From positions 82,958,317 to 83,022,316 of the forward strand of contig JARCOQ010000002.1 in NCBI GenBank assembly GCA_029207755.1: 64,000 nucleotides of DNA. The letters run 5' to 3'. The notes beneath the pieces are model-generated. The model made no database searches, was not told where the DNA came from, and was given only the letters and a program-made list of their open reading frames with translations. Position 1 is the first letter of the stretch. Each line of letters opens with the position of its first letter. Shown here piece after piece: positions 47,201-59,285 of the stretch. The position numbers were made by a program, and so were the translations under genes. The DNA comes from Chamaea fasciata. Taxonomy: Eukaryota > Chordata > Aves > Passeriformes > Sylviidae.

Positions 47201-49109
47201 AATTTGTATCACAGGGGAATAAAAGTATCTCTGCAGTGAACGTATTAAGCTGCTTTTTTTTTGCATTCTAATCTGTTAATCATGCACAGGGCTTAAGTAT
47301 AGCTCGAGGCTGGCCAGACCTTGAATGATTTAACTTTGTGCTATTTATTGAACTGGATTTAATTTGAAGATATGTTGTTACCCACTGCTCAGCAGTTCTT
47401 AAAAAAAATGAATGTCCATAATGAGATTTCTGCCATGAATCAGGGATTGTGTGTTTAAAATGGGTCACAGGGGCTGGTCTTTCCAGGCTCCTGCCACAGC
47501 AGCTGCCCTTATAACAGTCATGCAGGTTAACCTTTGCAGGATTCACTTGAGGGGCAGATTTGAGGGCACTCCTTTTAAAGCAGCACCTACCACCCTTGTG
47601 GTTTTTTTTTTTCATTTTTCATCTGCTTAAAGCAACTGCAGCCAGCAGAGAAAGCAGAGAATAAAAATTAAAAGAGAGAGTCGTGTTTGGAGGTGAGGGC
47701 ATGGAGTAGTAAATTTAAACTAGGCCACTGAAGATGGAAGCTGGTAGCTCTGCCAGACCAGGACTGAGTCCACAGAAATTTCTGATAAGAAGGGGTAGGT
47801 CCCAATTTCAGAAGCTGAAAAGAGTTAAATGTGGTCTAGCATTTGTAATGTTTTTTTGGCTGAGCATTTGTAACTGCTGATGGCATCACAGCAAATCTGA
47901 GAGGAAAAGAAACAATCAAATGTTTACATATGCTTTGGGATGAGATGAAAAACCAGCAAAATAATGGAGACTATTAAAGTGTGCTGAAAAGAAGTATCTA
48001 TTAATTTAAAATTTTTTGCTTTTCTAGTTTCTGGAGGGCTGTGAGCTCCTCCAGCAATGCTTTTACCAGAAAAGCATTACTTGATGATTTTCTCCCCACT
48101 GTGTATTTGTGTGAATGACTTTACAGTTGAATGCATCAAATGCCAGAAAATTCACTGGCCAGGCCTGGAGATGCTGTGCTAGTTCAAGGTAGAGTCAGAT
48201 AGACTGGAGGCATTGCAATATCTGGGACAAAGTGATTTCAAAGTGTTTGGTGTCCACACCACATCCTTGCTGATGTAGTGCACAGGAGTTATGTTTATAA
48301 GATTTACTCCTAGTTTGCATCAATTGTTCTGTGACATCTGCTGCTGTTCCTTAACTCATCTCATACATGGGACTTGGAGGTGCTGACCAGCAGCAAAGCC
48401 TGTCTGCTCCTTCAGGACAGCAAGTGTTGACAGTTGTGAGCATGGCACGTTCCTTTGGCTAGGAAGATGAGGAAATACTTCTGTAAGGAACTAAAAAACT
48501 AAGCAGCACTATACTAAAATATTAAATACACCTGTTAGATCATCTCCTTCCTTGCCACATAAGCCAGTTTGCTTCATTTAGCACAGTAAAAGACACAGGT
48601 ATTACCTTTCAGGATTACCTGATTTCAAACTGGATAGCAAAGTGAGGAATTAGATCCCTCATGAACTAACTGTATCAGGAAAGTAATAAAGAGGTTGAAT
48701 ATAAAATTGCCAATGACAACCTAATGCATTTTTTTTTCTCTATCTGTTTCGGAGTTACACAAGGAATAGTTTCAGCAGCCACCAAGAATTCTGACATTTA
48801 GTTTTTCTTTCTTCTCCTCTCTTCTCCTTAATTTTCTCCTTGTCATGATCCTGGCTTGCTTAACAAAATGTATTTGTCTAGTAAGTGTACATTTTTGATA
48901 TTGTCACTGTACACCCAAGTATTTTCCTTGGATTTATTAATAAAATCCTCAAGGCTGAAAATGCTGAAAAGAGAAAGGTGACATAAAGTAAAATAAACAT
49001 TTTCTTCTGAGCAGCAACTGGTCCAACACAGGTGCCATGGAAGTCTACCTGTCCAAGCTACCTGCTATTACTCAGTAATGTTTTGGGCAAGTGAGAAAGG
49101 TTACTTCTG

Positions 49110-49290
49110 TTTCTTGTTTCGGTTTTTGGTTGGATTTGGTGGGGTTTTTTGGGGTTTTTTTGGGGGGTTTTTTTGTTTGTTTTGTTTTGGTTTGGTTTTT
49201 TTAATGTTTGTTTGTGGTTTGGGGGGGGTGTTTTGTTTTGTTTTTGTTTTGGGGTGGGTTTTTTTGGGGGGTTATTTGGGTTTTCTTTCC
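49110..49290. repeat. G/T-rich low-complexity tract with many G runs
   Basis: The + strand here is almost only G and T, with repeated runs of four to eight G separated by T runs. It satisfies the usual pattern for G-quadruplex formation several times over. Open frames here (runs of Phe, Gly, Val) are artefacts. It may derive from a decayed simple repeat. Confidence 0.9.
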
Positions 49291-50067
49291 CAAATTCATT
49301 AAAAGTATGGAGGAATTTTTAAGGGGTTTTTTGCAGGGGCGAATTATGGCCATTACAGGTCAAGATGCTCCTGGAGGGCATAGACAATTGCATTAAAACA
49401 CAAATCTAAAGAATACTGAAAAACAAATCCTGTGATGATTACAAAATGTATTATGTTTTGTCAGTAATGCAATCAGCCTATGGGCAGTTGGATGCTGTAT
49501 CTGACAACAGTTGCAGAGGATCATTTTCTTTTCCTCACACCTCCATATTTCTTCACACCCCACCAGCCCACTTTAATCTCAGACTCATAAATGGCTTGGA
49601 GATGATTATACTTACTCCTCTGAGTTTATCTATTTCCGGAAACTAGTGGCAGAATGAGGCTTTCAGGCACATAAGGTGATCTTTTCCTAGTTAGTTACTT
49701 CTTTGGACATCACAGTCTCCTCAAAAAATTCCATTTTTGTTGCCTTTTTCCTATGGCAGCTGCACATTTATTCCCTCCAGTCTGAGGCACTTTATATTCC
49801 TCAGTGGCTTGGACATCAGTTCAGCACATGTTTCTCTGTCCACAAGGGATAAAAACCATTATTTCGTAGTTGGTTAAGTCTCAGAATATAAAAAGTTGTA
49901 TATTTGGTTCCCAAGAGTCACAGTTTCAGTGGATCTCTTCTTAAAAATAGCAAATGGTACACAGCTCAATATCTTAACAAAATTAAGGCTGGCAGTAACA
50001 AGACAGACAATTCAATAAGTTTTCTTTTGCTCTTTTGACAATCACTTAATGATCCTCTGCACATACT
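49291..50067. other. Intergenic, nothing recognised
   Basis: This is ordinary AT-rich DNA between the G/T tract and the LTR. I see no gene or repeat that I can name. Confidence 0.7.
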
Positions 50068-50854
50068 TGTCTTGGTTTAGGAAGACAGGTATCTGCTAGG
50101 TAAAATTACAATCAGAGGCTCTTTGGCAAAGATTTGGGAAATAGGAATAGCAGTTCTTTACTAGTATGTAATACAAAGCAAACAAACACAAAAAAACTCC
50201 CCCCCCCACCAAACAACTACAGCATTAATGACAAACGACAACAGTACCAAGAACCTTGAGGGCTTTGTTTCACAAAACCCAGGGCAGTTTGGTTTCGGTG
50301 TCCCTGCAGGATCCTCAGAGCACCAAGCTGGAACAGTGGAAAAGTCCCGGGCTGGTAGCTGGGATGGCAGGGTGTCCCGGCAGGCAGGGGCAGGATGTCC
50401 CAGCAGCGCAGGGGGTGCAGGGTCACGCTGCAGCAAGAGGAGCAGCGCTGAAGAAACCGAAGGCGAGGCAGAAAAAAGCGGCCCAGCTTCCGCGAGTGGC
50501 AGAGAAAAACTCAGGATTCAGGTCGAACCGGTGATAGTAGATTTCCCAGGACTGGATCCCTTTGGCCACAGTGAAACTCCTCCAGCCAGCAACAGCCGTT
50601 CTCCGCTCGGCGTGCCTTGCGGCGGCTGAGCTCCTCGAGGAGCGGCAGACACGCGTCTCCCCGAACGCCGGAAGCAGAAAAGCACGCAGCTGCCTCAAGC
50701 TTTGTCTTTTACCTGCGTTATCTCCCCCTTCCACCTTTTGTCCACCTCTTTGTTTCGGTTAAGTACTCTCCAGTATCCAACACTTGGTCTCCTTGGTAAC
50801 TTGTGGGGAAAAAATTCTTTAGAGAAAAAAAAGGAACAAACCTAACCCCCAACA
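50068..50854 (-). mobile_element. Endogenous retrovirus solo LTR, family B, with 5-bp target duplication
   Basis: This 787-bp unit begins TGTCTTGGTTTAGG and ends AACCTAACCCCCAACA, so it has TG...CA ends. It is flanked on both sides by ATACT (50063-50067 and 50855-50859), a perfect 5-bp target-site duplication. No viral coding region lies between or beside the ends, so it is a solo LTR. The middle (about 50330-50660) is GC- and CpG-rich and produces several spurious open frames. Its edge sequence resembles an LTR common in songbirds. The - orientation is inferred from the usual orientation of that repeat and is less certain than the boundaries. Confidence 0.87.
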
Positions 50855-51045
50855 ATACTCTATTGTCAAAATTTGCATTTTTTCACCCAGATTACTAAAT
50901 TAAGGGATAATATCACTGACCCCTCATGCCCATCCTGCTTTTATTTAAAATGCTGTGAAAAACTGGACTCATAGCTAGTTTGGGTGACTGAGGGGCAGCT
51001 GCCTTGGCTGCTCCAATTTTACTTGTTGGCACTTGGCCTGAACTT
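50855..51045. other. Spacer between solo LTR and CR1 fragment
   Basis: This short spacer begins with the right-hand ATACT duplication. Nothing else is recognised in it. Confidence 0.6.
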
Positions 51046-51113
51046 CACAGAATGGTTGAGGCTGGAATGGACCTCTGTAAGTCTTTTGGCCCAACACTCA
51101 CTTGACCTTCTGA
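51046..51113 (-). mobile_element. CR1 3' end fragment
   Basis: This short stretch starts CACAGAATGGTTGAGGCTGG and continues 'aatggacctctgtaagtctt' and 'ttggcccaacactca'. This is the complement of the last ~65 bases of a CR1 element of a different subfamily from the others here (TTGAGGCTGGAA type). It is old and short. Confidence 0.75.
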
Positions 51114-54100
51114 CTTGTTTTTGTGCATCTATGTAGGAAACATTTGCAGCTCAGCTCATCACCCTGTCTACCCTCCTCAGTCACTGGAGAGAGAGTGGCA
51201 ATCTCAAGGTGCACTTTGTTTGCACAAGTACCGGGTTTCAAATGGGAGGAGTCATGCCCAGAAACATCTGTTGCTCTCAGTTGACCTCAGAGAGAGCCCA
51301 ATGCCAAAACCGATATCTGCACTGGGAATGTCAGAGCAGATTTATTCTCTCTCGTCTTTGTTTTTACCTTTTAAATTCTCCTGACACAGCTTTTTGAACC
51401 CTTTGTGTTCAGCTTACTGCTGAACTAGAACTTTCACCCATGAAGATGAGGTTGAATCTGCATTGCCCTATCTGAACTAGTTCACATTTTATAAATGTTT
51501 CGAAATTCCAGCTAAGTGGTGATGGCAGACTTTGGCAATGCATCTTCAGATCTGGTGCTTTCTTACTAGGAGTCCTTAATGAAATCAAAAAGGCTTCTGT
51601 GTATTGTCCATATTTGTCAGAGAGGACAATTACAGCCCAAGAAATCTCTTGGTGGGTAAAGTGGAAATGGCATACTATCACACTTTAGGTATGTCCACTC
51701 CTGCTTACACTCAGGCATACCTTCAGTAATTTACTTGCCTCTTTCAGCCAAGTTATTTTTTTCTGACTTATGAGAGACAGAGTCCAGTGCTTCTTCCTTT
51801 TTCACCACCCTTTAAATAAAAGCAATGTGTTTCTATTTGTATTACCTTGAAATAACTTAATTTGCTAAATACACTGAGCAATATCCCCATCCCAGACATA
51901 GCTTGTGCACTTAACCTGAGTAATTGCTTTCTGGCAGCCTTCTCTAAGAATCTGGTCTCTCTTTGCCAAAGAGAGAGCGTATTTCCTGTTCATGTAAGGA
52001 AGTTACCAGTATTTTTAACTAAAAGTGTCCTACAGGGTTCATACCCTTAGGCTGAAGGAGGCAAGATCCTCTTCCTGCCTCCAGGCAGGCTCTCTCTGAT
52101 TCCTGCCCACAAGCAGATCAGATTCAAAATATGAGAGGTGCATGTCCCAGCCTGTGCACTGTGAGCTGGGCTGCTGCTGGTTTATGCTGGAAACCCACTT
52201 CCAGCAAAGCAAAGCACTACCTGGCCTCTCCGTGCTTTTTCCACCCTCTTCTGTTGTTGGAGTATCAACTGCATGGTGTTTTGTATGCAAGAATTCAATT
52301 TCTGCATTTGTTTAAATGACCAACTTGAGCTTGTTCCATAAGAATTTCTTTCAAGTACCTGAATATCTGCCTGCCCTCGTGTATCAGGTCATCATATTTC
52401 ACAGTGCTGAACTTCCTTACCTTAGTTCTAGGATTCTCAGAAGGTGCCCCAATTTATTGCCATCTGCTTCTTGGTCAACAACTTCATTGCACTGTTGACT
52501 GAATTTCTTGCTCTGTGTTATAGTTTTTCTATTTCCATTTCTTTTTCACCTTTTTTTTTTGTTTTCATTGACATTTCATGTTTTATTTAGCCAGTATTAA
52601 GCTGGCTTCTCTCCTAGCCTGACTTGCTTAGAAGGCATCACTTCTGTCATAGCTTCTCCTTGCACAACTTCCTTTCAGAAGGTAGCAGGAGAGTCTAATT
52701 TAAGCATGTGTGGCTTAATGCCTAGGTGCAATCTAGTGGATGTTTGTTATATTGCTCTGCTTTGAAGTCAGGCCACCTGAACTATTGCCAGATTCTGCTG
52801 AAAGTATTTATCAAGCCAGGTGACAGGTGCCAGATGACCGGATGAAAAGCAAAATAAATTAAGAAACTAGAAAGTAGATACAGAAAACAAACAAAAGAAA
52901 CAGAGCAACCACAAACTTTACTGGCTATCTGTGTTTAAGGAGATTCCCAAGGTCCTCTCCTTGTTTTGTTCAGCCAGGAGCTGCCAGGACACGTCTGCAG
53001 CTGGCTGGAGTCAGGAGCTGATTCCCTTGACAGGCGTGTGCTCTGGCATTATCATCCCCTGAGCTACAACCTGCTGTTTACAGCAAAGCTTGTCCAATGA
53101 ATTTCTTTGGCACACTGGCGATTCAGCTGAATATAAACACACTTCTGGAGACATCCTGTATCCCACGGTCATGACACTTCAGTTCTAAACACAGACCTAA
53201 TTTATGACCGCCCAATTTGTGAAACACTGTCTCAGCATTAGCTTGTGATTTGCCACTGTGCTTTGGATGGTCCAGGCTGGCCACCTGGCCTGCCCCCTGT
53301 TAGTATCAACTTACCAATAGAGGGGTCAATTACCTTGTGCAAATGTCTCCCTTTTGACAAAGAGGCTGAACAGGACCTGAATTTACGAGAATCTAGCACA
53401 TAAATTATCAATATTGCAGGCCTCAACAGCTACTTATTTCACAGCAGTGTCAATGAGAACAAGGAATAGAGCTTGTAACTGGCTTTAGACAATGAGTAAT
53501 TACCGTAAATTGGGGATTGTTACCACTACAGCTTGCAGGGTCTCTTTTTTGCTGACAGGAAGATGACAAGTTTGAAGGGGCTTGTGAATTTGAAAGTGAT
53601 AAAATGAGGTGCTCTTCCTTAAAAGGATCAGAGCTCCGTCTTAGTGTTATAAAGAAGAACTAATTAATTTACCAATTAAACTACCCAGGTGTGCCAGCCT
53701 CAGAAGGAAATTCATGCATATACAACCAGGCAGGGCAGGAATGGCTTGTCTTCAGACAAGTTAAGTACTTGTGGGACCCACAGGAGTAGAAGTTACTAAA
53801 GGATACCTGATCATAAGAACAACATACAATATACTCTGGAACCCACAACCCTTCTACAGCTCTTCTGCTGCTTGTGGCAGTGAAAAATGAGTTTCAAAAC
53901 TGTCAGGACACAATGATAGCAAATGATGGCAATTCCAGCCAGATTAAAATCTTTCTCTGAAACCTTACAGAACTAAGCATTTTCTCCCTCAAAGCCTTTA
54001 ACTCTCACAACTTTTTCCACCCATAAGCATGCTGAGATTATGAGGATTTTTATTATATAAAAATAATTATAGCTAGGAACTTGCATAAAAAAACAGCAGA

Positions 54101-56679
54101 AAAAAATAGAGAATAACTTGACAGAAGCTCATCCATATCCAACTCCTTTTCTGTGTTTTCCAGATGGCATCCATATTATCACTTGTTATGGAAGTCATAT
54201 CGATGATGTCCTAAATCTGTCTTTCAATTGTGTTGCTGTGCTTGATGCTGATGTGGGCTTGTCCTAGATAGAATTCTTGATATTGTAAGAAGAGTCTTCT
54301 CTGAGGATTTCCTAGGATCATTTACTTTGGAATAAATCAGTCTTTCTTTATAGATACCCTAGCAGTTTTCCATGTCCCATCACCAAAAAAGTATGAAGCC
54401 TGAACTGAAAGCATATATTTCTGAGAGAGACGATCTTAATTTATGAAAGTAATTTGTTGCTTAGACATTCATTGCTCATTGATTGCACTTACATAGATAA
54501 GTGAAAGTATTTTTTTCTTGCTGTTCCTGTAATGCTATGCATTCAGGTGTTTTGGAATGCACCTAGCAATATGTTTTGATTTCTTTTCTTGAAGTACATT
54601 TTTTTTTTTCACACTGAGTAATATTTTCAACAGATCAGGGCATTCATAATAATCAAGATAATCCCAAAGAATCCATCTGCTCACAACAGTCACCCTCTTC
54701 ATGGCTGGCAGGGCAGAAACAATACTGCAGTTAGGGTGAGGTGCATCACACTTCTAATTCTGGAAAAGTTAGCACCAGCAGCTGCAATGCTCTGTGAGTA
54801 CAACCTGTGCCCAAGCTAGTAAGGCCTACCAGCACCTAAACTGCACACAGAGCTCACTACCTTAGTCCATATGGAGGCAGTTCATAAGTGGAAGGGATCA
54901 TGAAATCATGCATGCCATCTCTATGAAGAAGGACTTCAGTGTTGTATTTCTGGGCTCCCTACAGCCCTGTGCTCCTCAGTGCAGCTGGAGTTATGTGTAG
55001 AAACCTGTTTGAAATATTTGATGGGTTCCTGTCATTCACTTGGGTTCAGAGTCGTGGCAAAGTGTCTGTGTTGTCTCTGGACTTTGATTCCCAGAGCAAT
55101 GTAGCTGCATTCCTGTCTGGTACCAACTTGTACGTCCTTGTTCCTGCAGAACTCTTCTGTGTCAGACCAGGAGAAAGTGGCAAGCAGACCACGGACCTTG
55201 CAGCCACTCCTGGTGGCCTGCTTAGCTGCTCTTTACAGAGCTCAGGACATTTTTAAGAAACTGCTTCTCTTCATTTGTTTTGCTTTTATGAAGCTTGCTT
55301 CAGATTTCTTTCTTCTGCTGCTTCCTGTTAAGCTGCTTTGGTCTTGCTTTTATTCTCCCAGCTTTATCAGTAGTTCTCTCATGTTTTTACATATTTTCAT
55401 TTTCACAGCTGCTGTTATGAAACTGAAGCAGCCCTTCAGATGCTGAAACACTGAGTGTTTCTATCTTATATGCTGAAATATTGAGTGTTTCTTTCTTTTA
55501 CTGGTGGGCTACTGAAGAGGTGTCTATTGGCCCTCTCTATTCCAGTGAGTTTCCACTGACATGGCAGCGCGGTGACTATGTTTGGCAGCCAGTAGGGCAT
55601 GTACATTTGCCAGTAATTGTTAGATTTTCCTCAAGTGTCTTTTTGCAGCGCACTCTGGAGAGTTTCAAGGCATTTTATGTATCTGTAAGTAGAGCTCCAT
55701 GAACCAACAATGTATTCATTCACACAGCAACATCTGACTTAATCATTCACCATTTTGATTAGACTCAGAACCAGTCCAAACGTGCCCAAGATTTTAACAT
55801 CATTGTTATTTTACATTAGAACTGCTACCTAAGCACTATATGTCATCCCTAAAGACCTCAAGGAACACATGCTGTAGCAAGCTATAACAAGAACCATACT
55901 TTTACTACTTTTAAAATAAGTTTTAATTTCTGTATGCTTGCTTTCTACTTTTCTGGTGTAAAAATAAACTCTAGTAGTTCTTACACTGAGTGGTTTTCCC
56001 TGCATCAATTCTTCTTCTGTTTCCAACAGCACTGAGACAGCCCTGCCAGATTTCTGTCACAAAAATTTTGGAAGTTGATGACAGTAATTTTTGATATATA
56101 ATTTGCTCAAACTGGGCCACCTGCTAACACTAATTTTAAAGATATTAAAATTTCTCTATTTTACCAGAAGTGTTGCCAGTTTCTCTCATTGTTCGATTCA
56201 ATTTTCATTACTGGTGTGATCTATAAGACTTTTTAGGGCCCTGTTTTCTTCTGTATTTTGCAAGAGGCCATTGCATTCTCCAGATTAAGTTGACCTCTTG
56301 CTGAGGCCACCTTGGCTTCCAATAGCTTTTTCCTCAGTGAGACATGTTTTATTCAATAGGACATCCTCTGAACATAGAGCTGGTTGGGTGCAGATGAAAA
56401 TATAATCCTCTCTAGCCCCAGAGCTACCTGGAGTTTATCTCTTGGGAATGATACGCTAAAAACCATTAGTTTCATTTCCCAAATCCTCCCTCATTGATTG
56501 TGTCTTTTTTGGGAATGCTGTAAGATGGGAATGCATGGTGGGCAAATTCTGGACACATAACTCCAGTCTCATAACTCTCATGGGAAAATGTTTAAGTAAT
56601 GAATAAACATTCATCCCCTGCTGTTCCCCAAACTACATACTTTATATACTTTATAATCAGTCACAGATCAGCTGGACTG
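51114..56679. other. Intergenic, nothing recognised
   Basis: This is about 5.5 kb without a recognisable gene. A 30-bp unit is tandemly duplicated at 55441-55500 with about four mismatches. The region around 53440-53760 has AT-rich blocks that look like possible conserved non-coding DNA, but I cannot support that without alignment. Confidence 0.7.
55441..55500. repeat. Diverged 30-bp tandem duplication
   Basis: Two 30-base units beginning TGCTGAAA and containing TTTCT and TGAGTG lie head to tail at 55441-55470 and 55471-55500, differing at about four positions. Confidence 0.85.
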
Positions 56680-57269
56680 TGCTGGGTTTAGCTGGGACAG
56701 AGTTAATTTGCTTCAGAGCAGACAGCTTGGGACTGTGTTTTGGAATTGTACAGGAAACAGTGCTGATTACACAGGGATGTTTTCCTTATCTCCGAGCAGT
56801 GCTTACCCAGAGCCAAGGCCTTTTCTGCCTCTCATCCCACCCCATCAGTGAGGAGTTATGAGGGTGCAAAAGGAGTTGGGAGGGGACACCAGGACAGCTG
56901 ACCCTAAGTGACCACAGGGATATCCCATATCATATGGAGACATGCTCAGCATATAAAGCTGGAGGAAGAAGAAGAACACGAAGTTGTTTGGAGTGACAGG
57001 GCTTGTTATCCCAAATCACTGTTATGTGTGATGGAGCCCAGCTTTCCTGGAGATGGCCGAACACCTGCCTGATGATGGGAAACAGTGAATTAATTCTTTG
57101 TATTACTTTGCTTGTGTGTGTGGCTTTTGCTCTCCCTAATAAGCTCTGTGCATCCCAACCTACACATTTTCTCACTTTTACACTTCCAATTCTCTCCTCC
57201 ATCCCACCAGGTGAAAGTGAGCAAGCAGCTAAGTGGGGCTAAGCTGCTGGGTAGAATTAAACCAGGACA
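56680..57269 (+). mobile_element. Endogenous retrovirus LTR, family A (sense copy)
   Basis: This is about 590 bp, beginning TGCTGGGTTTAGCTGGG and ending AATTAAACCAGGACA. It is the same family as the element at 20538-21100, in the opposite orientation. Recognisable blocks in order are GGACAGCTGACC, the TATA-like ATGCTCAGCATATAAAGCTGG (56940-56961), TTTCCTGGAGATGG, AACACCTGCCTG and the poly-A-like CCTAATAAGCTCTG. No retroviral coding region is next to it, so it is a solo LTR. I could not find a clear target duplication; GAC is shared near both edges. The short open frames inside are chance. Confidence 0.85.
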
Positions 57270-58064
57270 TAGATGAAGATTCCTAGTTCCCTGATAATCT
57301 AGAAAAATGGGCTAGTAAAACCTTAATAATTTATAGATTTTATCTTAATTTAGTATCTCCAGAGGGATGTATTTGCTAAATTCAGCAAAAGGCACAAGGC
57401 AGCTGTACTGTAAGGCATAAAGCAAATGCTAATTAGTCTGTAAAACTGCAGTCATGATCTAATGCAAATACTGCTTTTTCTGTAGTGATGTGCTACCTGC
57501 ACAAGTTGTGTGACTGAACTGCAAGCAGGCATCAATTTCATCCCCACTCTGGCAAAAGGTTTGGGCAATATCTGAGTGTGGGATTTGATGCAGATTATTT
57601 GATTTTAAAAGGAGAACTCAGGAAGGATCTCAGTCTTCAGCACTGTTCTTTGTATCAGAAACAAAGCTCAGAATTCCGCTTTCTTGAACATACAAAGAAT
57701 CAGAAAAATTGACAATTTTCGTCACCAAGCTCCTTCTCAACAAGCACCCAACAAATATCTCTTCTCAGGGTTGTATTGTTAAGTCTGTTTAGACTGTTCT
57801 GAGGTCTGTCTACCTCTTTCATCACCTGGACTATCTCTCATCCTTCCAAATGTCACTGGATCAAAACAGTTCTTAGACACCCATGGTAATTCCTGAGAAA
57901 CTTCTGAGCATTTGTCATTTTTCTTCCTTTTAGGCAGATATATTTACCAGAGGTAGAAAGCTGCCTTAATCCCTGCTGCCAGCACAGGTAAAGGAACTTG
58001 CAATTTTCTTGCAATTATCTCAAATGAAAAATGAAGGATTCTTTCAATTATTTCAACTTGTTTT
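57270..58064. other. Intergenic, nothing recognised
   Basis: This is AT-rich DNA between the LTR and a CR1 copy. No gene or repeat is recognised. Confidence 0.7.
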
Positions 58065-58344
58065 CACAGAATCACAGGATATATTGAGCTGGAAAGGACC
58101 CACAAGGACCATCAAGTCCAACTCCTGGCCCTGTACAGAACCATCTCCAACAGTCACACCATGTGCCTGAGAGTGTTATCAAAATGCTTCTTTGGACTCT
58201 GTCAGGCTGGTGCTGTGACCACTGCCCTGGGGATTTGTTCCAGTGCCCAACCACCCTCCAGGTGAAGAACGTTTTTCTAATATCCAGCCTTAAGCTCCCT
58301 TGACACAATTTCAGGCCATCCCCTTGGGTCCTGTCACTGGGCAC
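58065..58344 (-). mobile_element. CR1 retrotransposon, 5'-truncated copy
   Basis: It starts CACAGAATCACAGGATAT, the complement of the CR1 3' terminus, and runs through 'aagtccaactcctggccctg', 'cagtgcccaaccaccctcca' and 'ggtcctgtcactgggcac'. The truncated 5' end is near 58344. It has no coding potential. Confidence 0.93.
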
Positions 58345-59149
58345 TTCTAATCGTATTAAATTACCAGGTTTCCAACAAGTTAGCCTATTATATAGCAATT
58401 ACATCACTTGCTCTATGGTCATTAGAAATTTGCAGCTCAAGGACAAGCTAAATTAATCTCTTGTACTTCACTTCTTCTTCTTCTTTTTTTTTTTATGTCA
58501 TCCCTACAGTTTTATGTTTCTATGTCTGCATATCAGTGCAGCTGACAAAACCAAGCAACCATACCACTACACAAGTCATAACATTTCTGCAAATAGGAAT
58601 AGAATAACAACACACTTCCAGTATGATCTGTCATGGGTGGAAACTTAAGCCAGTGCAATTATAATGAAAGGAAAAATCAAGACAGTTCTAGAAGAGCAAC
58701 TTTTTTTTAGTTAGAAAGGGAACAATGAAAGAAGAAAGCATCCACTCTTTCTCTGGTTTTGGAAAAAGAATAAAGCAGTGTATGGTAAAACTGGTAAAAC
58801 TGTCAAGGGGAGTTAAATGGGTGGGGAAAATGAAGAAATCAGAATCAGTATATAAATGACTGTGACAAGCTCCACAAACTGAAACACTTGCTATCATTTG
58901 TAGAGGTCAAACTTGCTTCCCACAAGAGATTAAAAGAACCATTCCCCAGCCTAATTTATAAACAGGTAAGAAAACCTGGGACCAGGGCAACTCCACTCTC
59001 CTTTTGCAACAATTTTACTGAAGGAAAATGTACTATATCCAATTAAAAAGTCAGAGTAAAGCATCATCATTTCAGCAAAGAGGTGAAGATCCAGTTTCAC
59101 TAAGCTACAGCCTGACATTTGAAGTGTAACTATTTAGTAACACTAGAGA
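58345..59149. other. Intergenic, nothing recognised
   Basis: This lies between two CR1 copies. It contains a T run at about 58485-58494, and I recognise nothing else. Confidence 0.7.
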
Positions 59150-59285
59150 CCATAGAATATCTTGAGTTGGAAGGCACCCATAAGAATCATCAAAATCCAA
59201 CTGTTGGCCCTGCACAGGACAGCCCCAGGAAGCAAATCATGTATCTGAGGGCATTGTCCAGTCGCTTCTTGAACTCTGGCAGAGA
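59150..59285 (-). mobile_element. CR1 3' fragment
   Basis: It starts near CCATAGAATATCTTGAGTTG and continues with 'atccaactgttggccctgca', 'ggacagccccaggaag' and 'ttgtccagtcgcttcttgaa'. The match fades after about 59285, where a normal copy would continue. It is old and 5'-truncated. Confidence 0.85.

Larger units (their letters stand above)
38709..49077. other. Intergenic, nothing recognised
   Basis: This is about 10 kb without a gene I recognise. It contains perfect hairpin-forming inverted repeats at 39249-39271 and 41209-41237. The longest open frame, 41548-42069 (+, 173 codons), begins with hydrophobic residues but has no motif I know and is probably chance. A second hydrophobic frame at 44812-45051 is likewise unsupported. 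Confidence 0.7.

Noticed and set aside
49078..49396. Gly/Phe/Val-rich frames that look like a membrane protein
   Set aside because: They are translations of the G/T-rich simple tract.
50228..50762. Several 60-130-codon frames in the GC-rich patch
   Set aside because: They lie wholly within the solo LTR at 50068-50854, which carries no viral coding region, and reflect its CpG-rich core.
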